Origin: Blasia pusilla
Lineage: Eukaryota > Marchantiophyta > Marchantiopsida > Blasiales
Assembly: GCA_050084515.1 (NCBI GenBank)
Contig: CM114271.1
Location: 3,906,001-3,970,000 of the forward strand
DNA length: 64,000 bases
Direction: 5' to 3'
Shown: one piece after another, positions 24,937-41,406 of the stretch
How the letters are laid out: every line of letters starts with the position of its first letter
Position numbering within the stretch: position 1 is the first letter of the stretch
Position numbers and translations under genes: made by a program
The notes under the pieces: model-generated
Told to the model about the DNA's origin: nothing
Database searches by the model: none
The model's input: only the letters and a program-made list of their open reading frames with translations

Positions 24937-27106
24937 ATATATAATTTTGAATTACCCATGCTAAGTGTATAATTGAATTTGAGCCATCCTATTGGCTTAG
25001 ACAGCGAGCGATTCTGTTGGCTAAAAAAGACATGTGTCAAAAAGAGAGATGATCAAAACAAAAGGCACTCTCCAATAATGATATAAATATATATATAGAG
25101 ACTAGAAGAGAAGAAAATTTGACAAGGCTTCATGAAAGCTTACACAATTTTTCCGGTTCACTAATTTTACATCAGGTTTTCTCTCATCTCCTCGATTTTA
25201 GGATTTTCCTTCCACCTGTCTCCACGGATTTTTTTAACAAGTTCAGTTATAAGTTGGGATATTTTTTAATAAATCAGTTCTTTCATTGGCATTTCCTATC
25301 TATTTGGTTTTTTTTTAGAGTTCATTGGCATTTCTTGTCATTTTTCGCACTCATCAATTTTTCTCTTGTATTCCTAGTGGTGCCTTCAACTCATCAGTTA
25401 ATGCTTGTATTTCTAGTTTTCTTGCACTTACAAGTTTTTCCTTATGAAATATCTTTTTTCTTTATCTCTAGTAGGATTTGAGCTCGAAAATCCCGCCTTT
25501 TGGGACATGAGGTACTAACAACCTCTTATATAAAGGCATGCAATGATAGCCTTTGTTTAAAACATTACATCTAATAGAAAGCTTGCAAAAAAAGCATTTG
25601 ACAATGATATAAGAATATCTAAGGAGCAAAGAAAAATTAAAGAAGAAGGGTCATCTGAGGATATATTTTGGGATGGCCTCTTGTTACCAAGATTGTTACC
25701 TTCATATAGCACGATTATATTTTCTAATAATCGAGGACGAGTACAATTGAGAGGTAACATACAAGTATACACATAAACTTCTTAGATCATTTCTACACAT
25801 CTTTGGATTTTAATAAAAACATCATCACATTCACTTTTCTTAAAAAAGATCTTCCATGTTGACTCTCATAAGTGCATCCAAATAGTTAGAACCCAAAACA
25901 TTCTTAAGCCTTGTTTTAATCACAATATGAATACTAGAGTCCCTCTCACATGTGGATGTACTTAGATATTGCACACTAATTATGTTATCTAATATTAGAA
26001 AATTAATATACCTCATACTCGAAGAAGGACTATAATTAATCATGGGCCATAAGTCCTTAAAAGATCTATCTTTCCATTGTGTTGAGGCCTACATCTCGAA
26101 TATCAAGAACTCATTTTTAATGGTTGCACCATCCAACGATGGCTTCTTTAACCTTCCATGTGAAGGCTTCTCTTCACCGTCAAATGAAACCAACATTTTT
26201 ATCTCTTTTATATCCCAATCTTTCAAGCCATCCATATGGGATGGCATATGAAGGGGATTAAGGATATTCATTCCTCCAACTAAGTCACTTTCCTCAAATC
26301 TGTCTCATAAGGCTACACATATTACTTCAAAAAACCTACTTTGGAAGAATAATGGATGCTCTATATCCTTACACAATACTTCCTTCGCCACTTGGATGGA
26401 GTGGAAGAAACACTCCCTAATTTCAAATTGTAGAGGCTTCAGATATCCATTTCGATACCTATAATTTGGAATCGGATGGAAACCATAATAGTCAGATACT
26501 AGTCGAGCATTCATAGCTACATTTTCATGAATGTAATTCATCCGAATATATGCAATCTTATTTTTAATAATGAAAGCCACATGTAAAATATCTATAAATT
26601 TCTTGTGGAATATATGCGTTGAAAATGGCCATATGATGCAATATGCCCTCCAAAAAGTAAAGATAAGAAATTATTTTAAACCAGTGTGTGGCCCTTTGAG
26701 AGGGTTGAGGGAAGAAAGTAAATACACACACGTGGTGGACACGTGGACAACCTAGATGTTGAGAAAAAAATGACAAGTATATTTAAGGGTTGTAATGATC
26801 TCTAGTTCTGAATTAAAGAATTTTTCATTCCATCATCTTCCCTATGATCAATCTTTTGGAAGAAAACTAATAAAGACTCCAACTACACTGTCCCAAAATG
26901 TTGTTATTTCTTGCCACTTGCTAAGTAATCTAATCTTATGACAACAATTCATATACTTCCAAGAATCATTGAACTTTATTTGGATAGACTTTCTTAGAGA
27001 ACTTATATTAAAGTAAAATACGAATTAATTTAGAGGATTATCCACTTTGTTACTAATTTCCATACAATGACTTTTAGTTCCATCAAGGGAAACTAGATTA
27101 GTCTTA
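24937..27106. other. AT-rich intergenic DNA around the hAT relic
   Basis: Apart from the hAT relic, nothing is recognised. The part next to 24937 may be Helitron body sequence. Confidence 0.4.
25840..26580 (-). pseudogene. hAT-superfamily transposase relic (C-terminal part)
   Basis: Three minus-strand frames together resemble the C-terminal region of hAT/ZNF862-like transposases. 26271-26089 has WDIKEIKMLVSFDGEEK. 26043-25840 has STSTCERDSSIHIVIKTRL followed by LGSNYLDALMRVNMED, which is the dimerisation-domain signature (CER..S, IKTRLRNRLG, LDALMRI). A further frame at 26580-26305 lies upstream and may be part of it. Stops separate the blocks and no zinc finger, DDE residue set, terminal repeats or target duplication was found. 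Confidence 0.7.
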
Positions 27107-28120
27107 TGTGCCACATAATTCAACATAGATTTATGATGCTATACATGTGCCAACGTAGAACATCAAAATTCTAGTGGGCTCACACTAAGAATCTAAGATG
27201 GAAAGACGTCAAAGTCTCGTGAAATAGACATGAATTGCAAAAATGAGACGTGAGCATTGATGGATGTCTTGGATAATGATGGTTACGACTTGCAAAAGCA
27301 TGATCAAACATTATGAGGGAACTTGGGAAGAGTTCAAGCTCACACAAGAGTTGGATTCCAAGAAGATTGGAACCAAGCTCGGAGCTTGACTAAGTGTTTT
27401 GGCATTTTCCGTGTTTGAAGTCATAATCATTATCCATGATTTATTTGGAATAAATAAGATGTCGGTGAAAAGCTTATGAGAAATTGGTTCCAACGCACCA
27501 AAGATTTAGATAAACCATGAGTGGAGGTTCTCCAAGAGGCTCAAAATTATCAAAAAGATGGTTTGGATTGAGGCCATAAGAAGTGGCCCAAAGAGAGTTT
27601 TCTTGGGCAAAGGGAAAGGGAGGGTTTCTCTAGAACTCTACATCAAGGGGAGAGGATCCAAGGCACTTTGGAATATAAAGCCCACCTTGGGAACTATGGG
27701 GGTTGAACCAAGGGAAGGGATGGAGTAAGAGGTTGGTATTGGAGTTTTGACACTTAGCCAAGTCCAAGTAAGTTAGTTTTAGATCCCAATCTTGGACCTT
27801 GATTCAAGGCTCAGATCTTGAGTTGTGATTAGAGATTTGATCGAGGTCCATTAGGCAGTTGGGACCACAAGGTATGGTTGACTGACTTGCTTGTATTGGG
27901 GAGTGAGGGATGAGATCAATGTCTGACCTCATCTAAATCTTCCGAGCTTGAGGGATTACCCAAGACCAACGCCGGGATTGGAAACTCAAGTTTGGTTGAC
28001 CCAAACTTTGGTTAATGTGAGTGTAATTGGGTGCAAATTAGTAATGAGAGCGTAACTTGCTGAATGCAAGCTTCCGTAACATATAAGACCGAAGTTCAAG
28101 CTTAAGGGAGTAGATGCACA
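27107..28120 (+). mobile_element. Solo LTR related to the 49391 element
   Basis: The right part (TGAGTGTAATTGGGTGCAAA, AATGAGAGCGTAAC, CTGAATGCAAGCTT, GGGAGTAGATGCACA) matches the end of the LTR at 50190-50297. The left part (AACATCAAAATTCTAGTGGG, CTCACACTAAGAATC; TTGGTTCCAACGCACCAAAG) matches the LTR start and middle at 49420-49760. No primer-binding site or gag follows, so I call it a solo LTR. Boundaries are approximate, with TGTGCC at 27107 as a possible start and GCACA at 28120 as a possible end. Confidence 0.65.
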
Positions 28121-29800
28121 ATAGTAAGCATGAATAAATGGACTATTTTCCTATCTTGCACAAAACAGAGGTAGGGTTTAAGAAGAAAGTTTATCCATCT
28201 TAGGGGAGAATATTCGTCCACATGAGGATTGAGGGATGGAAGAAAATATCCATCTTCGAGAGAGGTATAGATAGATACGAAATTCAATCCCCAATGGATC
28301 CTCCAAAACATAAGTTCATAAAATCCTTTTTCACATACAAAGTCCACCAAGTGATTTTTTCCGGTGGAAAAAATCACTTAATTCTAAAACTAGTGAAATG
28401 GTTTGTATTTCTTCACATAGACATGAGGAAGTATATGTGCACACAAAATTCACAAAGAGGAAACATGAAGGGAGTATGATTACCCATCACTAGTAGTGGA
28501 ATACACATCCTAGCAATAGGGGTGAGTATTTTCTATTTCTCCATCCTATTCCCCAATTATATGGAAATACATTTTTTTTTTTGGTTATGTCTCTTGATGG
28601 AGATACCCCTTGTTTGGAAAGAATATTCTAAAATAAGTAAAGTCTCATTATGGAATGATGAATTGTCTCTTGCTCTTTGTAGAGTTGACATATTTTAGAA
28701 TAATTTTAAAATATAATCAATTTCCCAGAGTATAAAATGCAAAATTTTCTAAACATTTACAAAGCTAAAAACACAAGATATATCTGTAGGATGCATTTCA
28801 CTTACATGCTAATTACTAAGATAGTAATCCAGAAAAGTTTTGTATTTTTTGCTTCTTGTTGTGACTTAAAACTAAGATCAAGATTCGTGTTGTGGCTACC
28901 GTGAAGTTTCCAAGGGGCAAGTTTATGGTTTGGACAAAGATAATAGAGATGCCAATGATCGATAAGCATATTGTTGAGAGATGATATTATGAGAGATCAT
29001 AATGACGTTAGAATTGCATGAAATCATGTTGGCAAACCTAATGGGTGTTCCATTGGGAGGTTAAGCAAATGGCCTTAACTTCACAATATGATGATGCCAA
29101 TAACAAGAAACAAAGTACCTTCGTGGGCACTTCTTGTGGTCATAAGGTGAGGAATGTAGTTAGGAAGTAACCCCATTCTTCTCTTTCTATTGATTAGTTG
29201 ATGCCCATGCAATGGACTATGGACAAATAAGATAGAATGGATAATTTAAATTACACAACGGTACCCTAAAATGCTCCAATGACTTAATCAACCCCCAAAA
29301 TGGCCATGGGGACATGTGACAAACTTGTATACTATTATGAGAGACGACTACGATGCTAGTGCTATGCAAGCAAATGCGGAAAATTTTATTGGCACCTTTT
29401 AGGCCTTCTTGATTCCTGCTGTGTTTGGTGAAATAAGGGTAGCCCTTGTCTCTTTCAACCATCATTCGCGATGCGAATAGAGCAGGAGAGAAGAAAGCCT
29501 CTCCAAAATAGGCCTGGTAGAGGCGCCGGATTACTCCTTAATTTTGACGGTGCAATCAAAGGGCAGGTGTTCCTCTAACCCCATCCCCATAATGTTGATA
29601 GAAGTATATAATTTTAGTCCTCTACAAACAACAAGTGTTTTTTTCTTTTCGTCTACCCTATCCACATTCCATTCACAATCTCTTACCAAGTTAGTTAAAG
29701 TAACTCCGATGTGTGACATTATGTGGGAGAGTTTTAGTTTACGATTGTGACGCCCTAAGTGTTCAGGATTTGTCACCGGTTCCCACATGAATCCTCGTAC
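28121..29800. other. AT-rich intergenic DNA; possible second Helitron end at 29194-29215
   Basis: Nothing coding is recognised. At 29194-29215 the minus strand reads CCATTGCATGG, GCATCAA, CTAA then T. This is a degenerate version of the Helitron-type end at 24911-24936 and is preceded by the same TTAGTTG/CTAGTTG context. Confidence 0.4.
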
Positions 29801-30231
29801 ATGATCAATTCGAGAGACCTGGTCTCACTTGCGACTTCCAGTTACATTCGAGTCTTATGTAATCCAGCCACACACGCTGCCTGCATCATGGCGCTGTAGG
29901 AAGAATCCACAAGTCTTATTTGCGGAAAATAATGGCGAGTATGAATAGTTTGAAAAAGGATTGTATTTACTTTGACGATTTCTAGTTTCTTTCCAAATGC
30001 TCCACAACTGACGCAGGAATAATACTCCCACAATTCCAGGAAGGCCGCACCACGCCAAGTTTAACAGAAGGCTCGCCAAACATACGACTATTTATTACAT
30101 GAAGGCCGTGCAAAAAGTAAGAGGAAAGACTTATCTACAAAAATTTGCCAAGAAAGGGAACCATAGCCTGAGCTTGATCGAATGAATCACACTGATCAAA
30201 ACTCGGATTACGCCCGAATTCGTAATTATTA

Positions 30232-35383
<5,152 letters not shown>

Positions 35384-35900
35384 CTTGGAAACCTCCCGAT
35401 AACACTAATTCGCTGCTCCGCCTGCCTCACACGCCCATACACAGCTCCAAACTTCACCAATTCCGACGATCTCAAATTCCACTGCCACCACTTCTTCCAC
35501 GTCTCTCCGTTCCGCAATATTTCTCCTCGATCCGCAACGTTATTTTCTAGTGAACGCACTCCTTCCCCGCGTCATATTCGCAATTTCTCCATTTGCTGTT
35601 CTTCGCGAAGAAAGCCAGCGAAGAAGGCCGTCGTCTTCCTTCCTTCTCAGACACACACACACACGTGCGCAACCGGGGAATTTCCTGGTGAATCGGGGGA
35701 CGGCATTCGGTCTTCCAAAAGAGTGGTCGATTTCCCCGGCGGTGATTAATGTTTTTGTCTCCGTTAGATCTACATCCCACGACCCTGTCTCCGCCCGGAT
35801 GTCTCATACAATTTCCCGGCCACCGTTACCGGCAGTTTTTCAAACGAAGGGCGCTACCATTCAATGACGGAAGTCCTATGCTGACCATCGGATGCTGCGA
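35384..35900 (-). promoter_or_regulatory. GFAT 5' UTR and upstream flank
   Basis: Moderately GC-rich sequence directly upstream of the GFAT start, with a short (CA)n run at about 35650-35665. The reading frames here on both strands look like chance frames. No TATA box was placed. Confidence 0.35.
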
Positions 35901-36249
35901 TTGACTGTACCTGTGAAGGAACGAAGCCTAGGAAGGCGTTTAATCCGTTAGATGCAGACTTCAGTTTCTGTGGTTCCGACATCTGGCACACGATCGATAT
36001 CCTCGCCATCTATTGGTTGGGTGACGAAGGCGACCAAGTGCTTTTCCAGCGTCGCGAGGTTCAGGTGGTGAGACCGGCGCGCCAACTAGTTCAGCTGCTT
36101 TTGGCAACTTGAAGCCAGCTGGAATAACAGATATATCCATTTTATTATTTTAAAGGAAGACAAAGAAAGGTAATAACATTTTAAAAGAAGAGTAAAAAAA
36201 TGCATAAAAGTAAAAAATAAAATAGCAAGTAGCTAATGCAAACACCAAT

Positions 36250-37248
36250 TCAACGAGCTACACAATTGATAGTTTGAAACAAATCTGACAAGAACACGAG
36301 TGGTTGGTAAGACGTGAATGGACGACGAGGCGAGCGATCCCCCACCACCTTCGCACGACGTATCAATGCCAATGCTTGTGCACGTTGTAAGGCCAATGAG
36401 ATGCATTGCCAAAAATAAGTAGTAACTACATAGAGAGAAGGACTACGGGAAGGGGCAAGGTGGTGTTTCTCGAGGGAGTGGTAAGCACATGTTTTCACAA
36501 AAGTATCAAAAGACAGATGTAAATGACCGAATACTTCCACTTCAAAAGGAATAAATCCATCAGTCACATGTCTCACAGCATAACTTAACTCCTTGATTCT
36601 TGCTACAGCTTCGGCCGCCATATCTTTGGTATGTGCGGCTCGACACACCAAGTCAGAACGTGTTGGATCCGCAACCACCACATCACCTAGTGTTCGGAAT
36701 CCACCTCGATACATAACAAGATCCACTCTCCGACGAGAGGTTGCTTGTGTGGTTGAAGGTAAGCCATGGAGTTGCTCTTGCCCAATGGTGTATCATGCAG
36801 TACGAGCCACCGATGCTACCGCCTCTCTAATGACATCATGTGTGGCCGTTTGTTCTCCACCATGTGCACATCGGAGAATATGGATACCCTTGGCATCAAT
36901 GGGATCCCTGCATACACAATTCGGCACACCTAATAGAGAAGGATGGGGAAGTCCAAGACGTAACCGCAATGTTGTCGAGAATATACTTTGAGAAAGACGA
37001 AATGGAAGAATAAGAGGATTTGCAATAAGCCATGCCCCCGCTACGGTACCCGCATATGAACGCAGACGAGCTCGATGAGCGTCAAAGGATGCCTTGGAGA
37101 GACTGCTGGAAAAGTTGATTTGATGCAGATTCTCAGAGATATGCTCTTGAAGTCGATCAAGCCCTTCCGCTTTGAAAGGGGGTAGAATTGCTTGTGTAGC
37201 AAGAGGAAGAAGAGCTCGTGCAGATCTCAATTGTTGTTGAAATAACAA
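36250..37248 (-). pseudogene. C-terminal fragment of a non-LTR-retrotransposon-like ORF
   Basis: One minus-strand frame runs from 37248 to 36250, broken only by a TGA between 36793 and 36727. It encodes LRLRLGLPHPSLLG, a Cys-x-Cys..His..Cys cluster (CVCRDPIDAKGIHILRCAHGG), then a RRRVDLVMYRG..GDVVVADPTR block and FIPFEVEVFGHL. I recognise this arrangement (zinc-binding knuckle followed by a D..D..E-type restriction-like endonuclease region) from the 3' end of plant non-LTR retroelement ORFs. The reverse transcriptase itself is absent, and 36120-36240 is A/T-rich as expected near a 3' end. Alternatives are a captured host-domain protein of unknown function. Confidence 0.6.
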
Positions 37249-37301
37249 GTCCCCCTACTCTACATGGGCGATATGATCCATCAAGATAGGTGTGTCTCCT
37301 T

Positions 37302-37748
37302 TGTCACATCTGAGTAGCCGATAGGCCGAGATCTATCGTGCATAGGGCGTAGGAGCCAGCAGACTATCTTGAGTGTAACTTTGTCCCACGGTGTCGGATG
37401 AGGTTGAGCATAGGTCCATTATGTCAGGAACATCATTTTTGACAACTTTCATGTTGAGGTCTTTTACAACCGGGTGACTTGTTGACCAGGTCACCCGCCC
37501 CTCGTAACCTATACACGCAGGTTACCAAGGGGAGGGCTATTTTTAGGGGAAGAGCCTTTTGGCTCTTCCCAACCCTATATAAGAGAGGAAGATTGATTTC
37601 CTAAGCCATCTTTCTCATGTTGGGACGTTGGAGTACCTCCCTTGTATGTGTGTGAGATAAGACTAGGGTGCTAGCGTCCGGATTCCTTGATAGCACAGGG
37701 TGGATGAGGCTCGATATGCCGATGTAGATTGAGGAGTGGAGTTTTAGG
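37302..37748 (+). repeat. 5' LTR (possibly truncated at its left end)
   Basis: It starts TTTGTCACATCTGAGTAGCC and ends AGTGGAGTTTTAGG, repeated at 45955-46398. It holds a perfect hairpin and a TATA box (37547-37583). No CA end or convincing primer-binding site is seen. GCGATAGAGCG at 37749 is in the right place but does not clearly match an initiator-tRNA site. If the true 3' LTR begins near 45818, after the purine tract, this copy has lost its left end. Confidence 0.75.
37547..37583 (+). promoter_or_regulatory. LTR promoter: 10-bp hairpin followed by TATA box
   Basis: GGGAAGAGCC (37547-37556), TTTT, GGCTCTTCCC (37561-37570) form a perfect stem with a tetraloop. TATATAAG follows at 37576. 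The 3' LTR keeps the hairpin with an 8-bp stem and the TATA box at the same spacing. Confidence 0.75.
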
Positions 37749-38543
37749 GCGATAGAGCGCCCCCCGCATTTAGGGCCCAGGGGGGATAGGGCCGTGGGCC
37801 AAGTTCTCCCCTCCAACGTGGTAGGAGTGGATGTGGTGGAGTTGTAGCGGGGCGAACGCGGTTGCGCATGGGCAACGTGGTGGCAGGGAGGATGTCGACG
37901 TGGTGAGTGACCGACATAGTTGGACAGCATGCGTGACATGATGTTTTTGGGGCGCGACAGAGCGTTGTGAGAGTTGACGATGGAGGGGCAGTGCGCATGA
38001 TGCCAACGGGTTGTCCGCATCTGTTGACGGGAGGATCGACGTGTTGGTCGAGGGGAGTGTTATGTGGCGGAGATTGTCATATCATGTGGAGGAGTGCATA
38101 TTGACGGTGCAGCAGGTTGGAGGGCGTGATCAGATTATCCATTCGAGTCCCTTTTCCCGCACTTGTCGTGTGTGATTGAGAGTGCTGGGTATCGGGTAGT
38201 AGCCGGTGCTAGATGGGTGCAGTGATGGTGACGAGTGTAGATTCTTTTCATGTGTAGTATGTTGGTGGATATACGGCGGTTGCCGAGTAGGGGTCGCGTG
38301 TATGACCCGAGAGAGTGTCGCTAGGTTAGGTGAGTCAGTTGGGAGGCTCATGGTGAGCCCGAGTGTTGAGCCTGCGTGAGGCCGGGTATGTCATCACGGG
38401 ATTGATGTTAGCATAGGTGAGCTAGTGAGGCGTGTGGGAGACTCTCGGTGAGTGTGAGTGCTTGAGCGGGTGAGACAGGGTTTGTCATCAAGGCGTTCTT
38501 CCAGGGTTCGGAAGAACGGGGTAGTGCGAGCAGTAGTAGTGGT
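37749..38543 (+). other. Leader between 5' LTR and gag
   Basis: About 800 nt with no intact ORF on the plus strand. The last third is duplicated in inverted orientation at 46587-46973. The gag frame is open from about 38470, but no in-frame ATG was found before 38670, so the true gag start is uncertain. Confidence 0.5.
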
Positions 38544-39398
38544 GTGACACGGAGTGGAGTGAGATACCGAGGGGTTACCAGTGAGGAGCTACCTCGACAT
38601 CCATCCGTGGTTGGATCGTCATCACTGGACACTGGGTCTGGTGACGAGATCACAGACAGAGACAGTAGTACTTGGCAGGAGATGGACGACATGGGCCATC
38701 GGGGCATGCGTCGTTTCTCGGGTGCAATGGGCACCATCGACTTAGATGATTTCATCCAAGAGTTCGACACATGGTGCGACTTCTAAGAGATACGGACCGC
38801 GACACGGTTCAACCCTTTCATGGCATGGAAGGGGTTGTTCCAGCACTTGGAGGGTCCTCCGATGGATGATTACATGGAGTTTCGATCACTATATTCAGTA
38901 GAGATCGATGCTTGGAGGATGTATTGGGCTCCAGGGTATGTGTCCACTAGTGGTCACGAGGCATATGATGGGATTGTGAGAGGAGAGAGACCCACACCAT
39001 CAGCCCGGAGACTAGATGGAGAGGAGGGCAGTGACAGAGGCGATGTGGTAGAGACCTCTGGTGGTAGAGGGCCACCCAGTTTCAGCCCCACAGTGGAGTT
39101 CTTCCGACAATTGGGGAAGAGCTACCAAGGCGTACGCACCGACAAGCTGAAGAGTCTACAGGATTTTCAGCGACGATCGGGTGAGAGTCTGAGAGAGGCC
39201 TTCACACGCATGAGGAGGCTGATCATTGCTACATTTGGAGTGACAAAGGCGCAGTCAGTCCAGTATTGGTACGGGGTTCTGGACCGAGAACTACAGAGGA
39301 GAGTCCGAGATGCGGTGCTGATTCACACAGGGAAGCCCACATTGAAGGTGGTCTTTGAGTTGTCTGAGCGTATTGAGCTCAACATGAGTGAGCGGTAG
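38470..39398 (+). pseudogene. Gag (capsid region), one in-frame stop
   Basis: A single frame runs to the stop at 39396, with TAA at 38784-38786. It begins with a serine-rich segment (GSASSSSGVTRSGVRYRG) and contains a retrotransposon gag core. Recognisable capsid features are TRFNPFMAWKGLFQHLEG, SLQDFQRRSGESLREAFTRM and a helical C-terminal part (YWYGVLDRELQRRVRD). The C-terminal knuckle region lies in the next frame, so there is a frameshift between 39398 and 39493. Related gag relics occur at 8960-9375 and, inverted, at 46587-46973. Confidence 0.8.
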
Positions 39399-39492
39399 TG
39401 ACCGCTGGATTTTTTCGAGAGTCGACGGGTCCCGAGCGGCGGTGACCCCACAGTGCACGCAATGAGCACGAGTACCACGGGAGCGGGCCAGT

Positions 39493-39735
39493 GTGCCTAG
39501 AGTTCAGGGCGGGTACCGTGAGCCTATGAGGCAACGACCCGCACCTACATATGTTGCCCAACAGGGACTGATGTGGTCTTGTTGGACGTGTGGAGGGGCC
39601 CATAGGCAGAGAGACTGCCCACAGCATGGGAGAGGACCATCAGCGCCTCCGATTGCTCAAGAGCCACAGAGGATGGCCCGACCACAGCACTAGTGTGACC
39701 ATTGCCACAGATATGGTCACACTAGGGATAGATGT
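39493..39735 (+). pseudogene. Gag nucleocapsid: two zinc knuckles
   Basis: The first knuckle at 39580-39618 reads CWTCGGAHRQRDC (CX2CX3HX4C, a spacing common in plant gypsy elements). The second at 39694-39735 reads CDHCHRYGHTRDRC (CX2CX4HX4C). They are in the same frame, separated by TAG at 39691-39693. The frame continues into the protease, with another TAG at 39910-39912. Confidence 0.8.
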
Positions 39736-39924
39736 GTTGACCTTCGCCGAGGGGCACGTCCAGAGGTAGGCCGAGGGCCTGGGGGCGGTCGTCATGGAGG
39801 AGGTCGGGGAGTTCTTCCTGGACATGGTGGTAGAGGACCACCACCAGCCAGAGGAGATGGAGCAGGAGCACCTGAGTCGGCCCTTCTCTCACGCATTGAT
39901 CAGTTGGAGTAGAGGATTGTTGCC

Positions 39925-41385
39925 ATGACGATGATGCAGCTTAGGGAAGGCACAGTGCTGCGAGCAGCTAGTGTGACTCCAGTCTCTACCTCTTACCCTG
40001 ACCCGGGTGAGGATCTCTCCAACATGGGATTTATGTGTAGTGCAGCCCAAGTTGAGGCAGCTGCAGTGGTGACTCGGGGTGCTGCGAGAGGCACCGAGCC
40101 ATCGAGAGGTGGAGTTGAGATTGACCCACCAGAGGGGACCGATGGGCGGCAGGCGAGGGTTCCACAGTCGTTCACATTTTCGGAGGCACTACACACACCA
40201 TCGATGGTGCCTCGACGACCAGCGGTGCCTACAGTTCACGCACCTACGTCGACGTCACGAGGAGTTGGAGTGACAACTCCTATACCGGCTCGAGTGGAGT
40301 CAATGTCGACCATAGTGTTGGAGGTGGCCACTAGAGTGAGTCAGACTCCGCTATTTTCCGCCTTAGAGTTGGCGACGTTGGGAGTGGGACCAGCTGAGGT
40401 GTTCCGGTTGGCCGCCACGTTGTGTGAGCGTGGAGAGATGACTGCTTCTTGTTCAGAGGTAGTTGAGGAGGTGGTGGACTTGCCCTCAGAGCCCGTGCTT
40501 GGGTCATTCCCCACAGAGTCATGGCATGCGGCGGCGGCGAAGTTGGTAGATATGCAAGCTCGACCGGCCATAGAGCGAGCAATGGTGACACCTGGAGTAG
40601 TGTTACTGGATAACCAAGTTGGAGTATTTCGCTTGGTTAGTCCGACGGGGACAGTATACCACCCGCAGCGCGTCCTACTTGATTCGGGAGCGCAACCCTT
40701 GATGTTAGGGAAGGCGGCGTGTTTAGCGTTGGGGTTACGGAAGGCCGACATTGAGCCTTGTCCCTTCCAGATACAGACCTCGATTGGGGGCGTATCACCC
40801 ACTCAGTATATGACTCGACAGGAGATTGTTGTGAGAGTCCAGCCAGAGCATGCGACGGATAGTGCTATGGTGCACACACGTGCGATTACGACACCACTTG
40901 AGTCGTACGATGTGTTGATGGGGAGTACAGTGTTATATCCCCTAGGATTCATCCTTGACTTCTGGGAGGAGACCGTTGCTTATCGGCCAGGATGGCGGTC
41001 AGGTGACGGTCGGATGAGTCAGTTACCCGTGCAGTTTGCGGGACGAGGTGGTCGATCACGAGGCGAGTCTGTGACCACGTTGGCGGCTTTCACAGGTAGT
41101 GTTAGCTGGCCAGGAGAGTTGTTGGAGGGGAACGCACATGCGGAGGATGTCCCAGTAGTGGATAGTCCCACGGAGAGACAGGCCATGGCGGGTGTCTCTT
41201 CCCATGTTAGCGATGCCTCTTCACCATTATGGGGTACGACTCGAGAGCTACAGAGGAGTGTCGACGACCTCGTGAGGCAGGCGTGGAGTCATGTTTTTAT
41301 CCCAGAGCAGCGAGAGTCACGTGGCGATCAAGCTCTTGGAGTGGAGACGATGACCCCACTAGATACCACACCTGTTGTGTGGTAG
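39925..41385 (+). CDS. Aspartic protease region of Pol (retropepsin), intact frame
   Basis: 486 codons without a stop. The first 200 or so residues are a low-complexity linker rich in T, P, V and R. The protease core follows, with the catalytic triad in VLLDSGAQPLML (Asp-Ser-Gly-Ala at 40681-40692), then ALGLRKADI..QTSIGG and SYDVLMGSTVLYPLGFILDF, the usual flap and second half of a Ty3/gypsy protease. It ends at TAG 41383-41385. The same frame resumes at once and enters the methyltransferase only 21 nt later, so the two were probably one open frame (a CAG or TGG to TAG change) unless the stop is read through. Confidence 0.8.
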   Translation: MTMMQLREGTVLRAASVTPVSTSYPDPGEDLSNMGFMCSAAQVEAAAVVTRGAARGTEPSRGGVEIDPPEGTDGRQARVPQSFTFSEALHTPSMVPRRPAVPTVHAPTSTSRGVGVTTPIPARVESMSTIVLEVATRVSQTPLFSALELATLGVGPAEVFRLAATLCERGEMTASCSEVVEEVVDLPSEPVLGSFPTESWHAAAAKLVDMQARPAIERAMVTPGVVLLDNQVGVFRLVSPTGTVYHPQRVLLDSGAQPLMLGKAACLALGLRKADIEPCPFQIQTSIGGVSPTQYMTRQEIVVRVQPEHATDSAMVHTRAITTPLESYDVLMGSTVLYPLGFILDFWEETVAYRPGWRSGDGRMSQLPVQFAGRGGRSRGESVTTLAAFTGSVSWPGELLEGNAHAEDVPVVDSPTERQAMAGVSSHVSDASSPLWGTTRELQRSVDDLVRQAWSHVFIPEQRESRGDQALGVETMTPLDTTPVVW

Positions 41386-41406
41386 TGCCCAGAGGAGGGT
41401 GTTAGG

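Noticed and set aside
37601-38020. 139-codon minus-strand ORF across the 5' LTR edge, and its twin at 46251-46649
   Set aside because: It is antisense of the LTR and leader; the two share sequence only because the LTRs are repeats.
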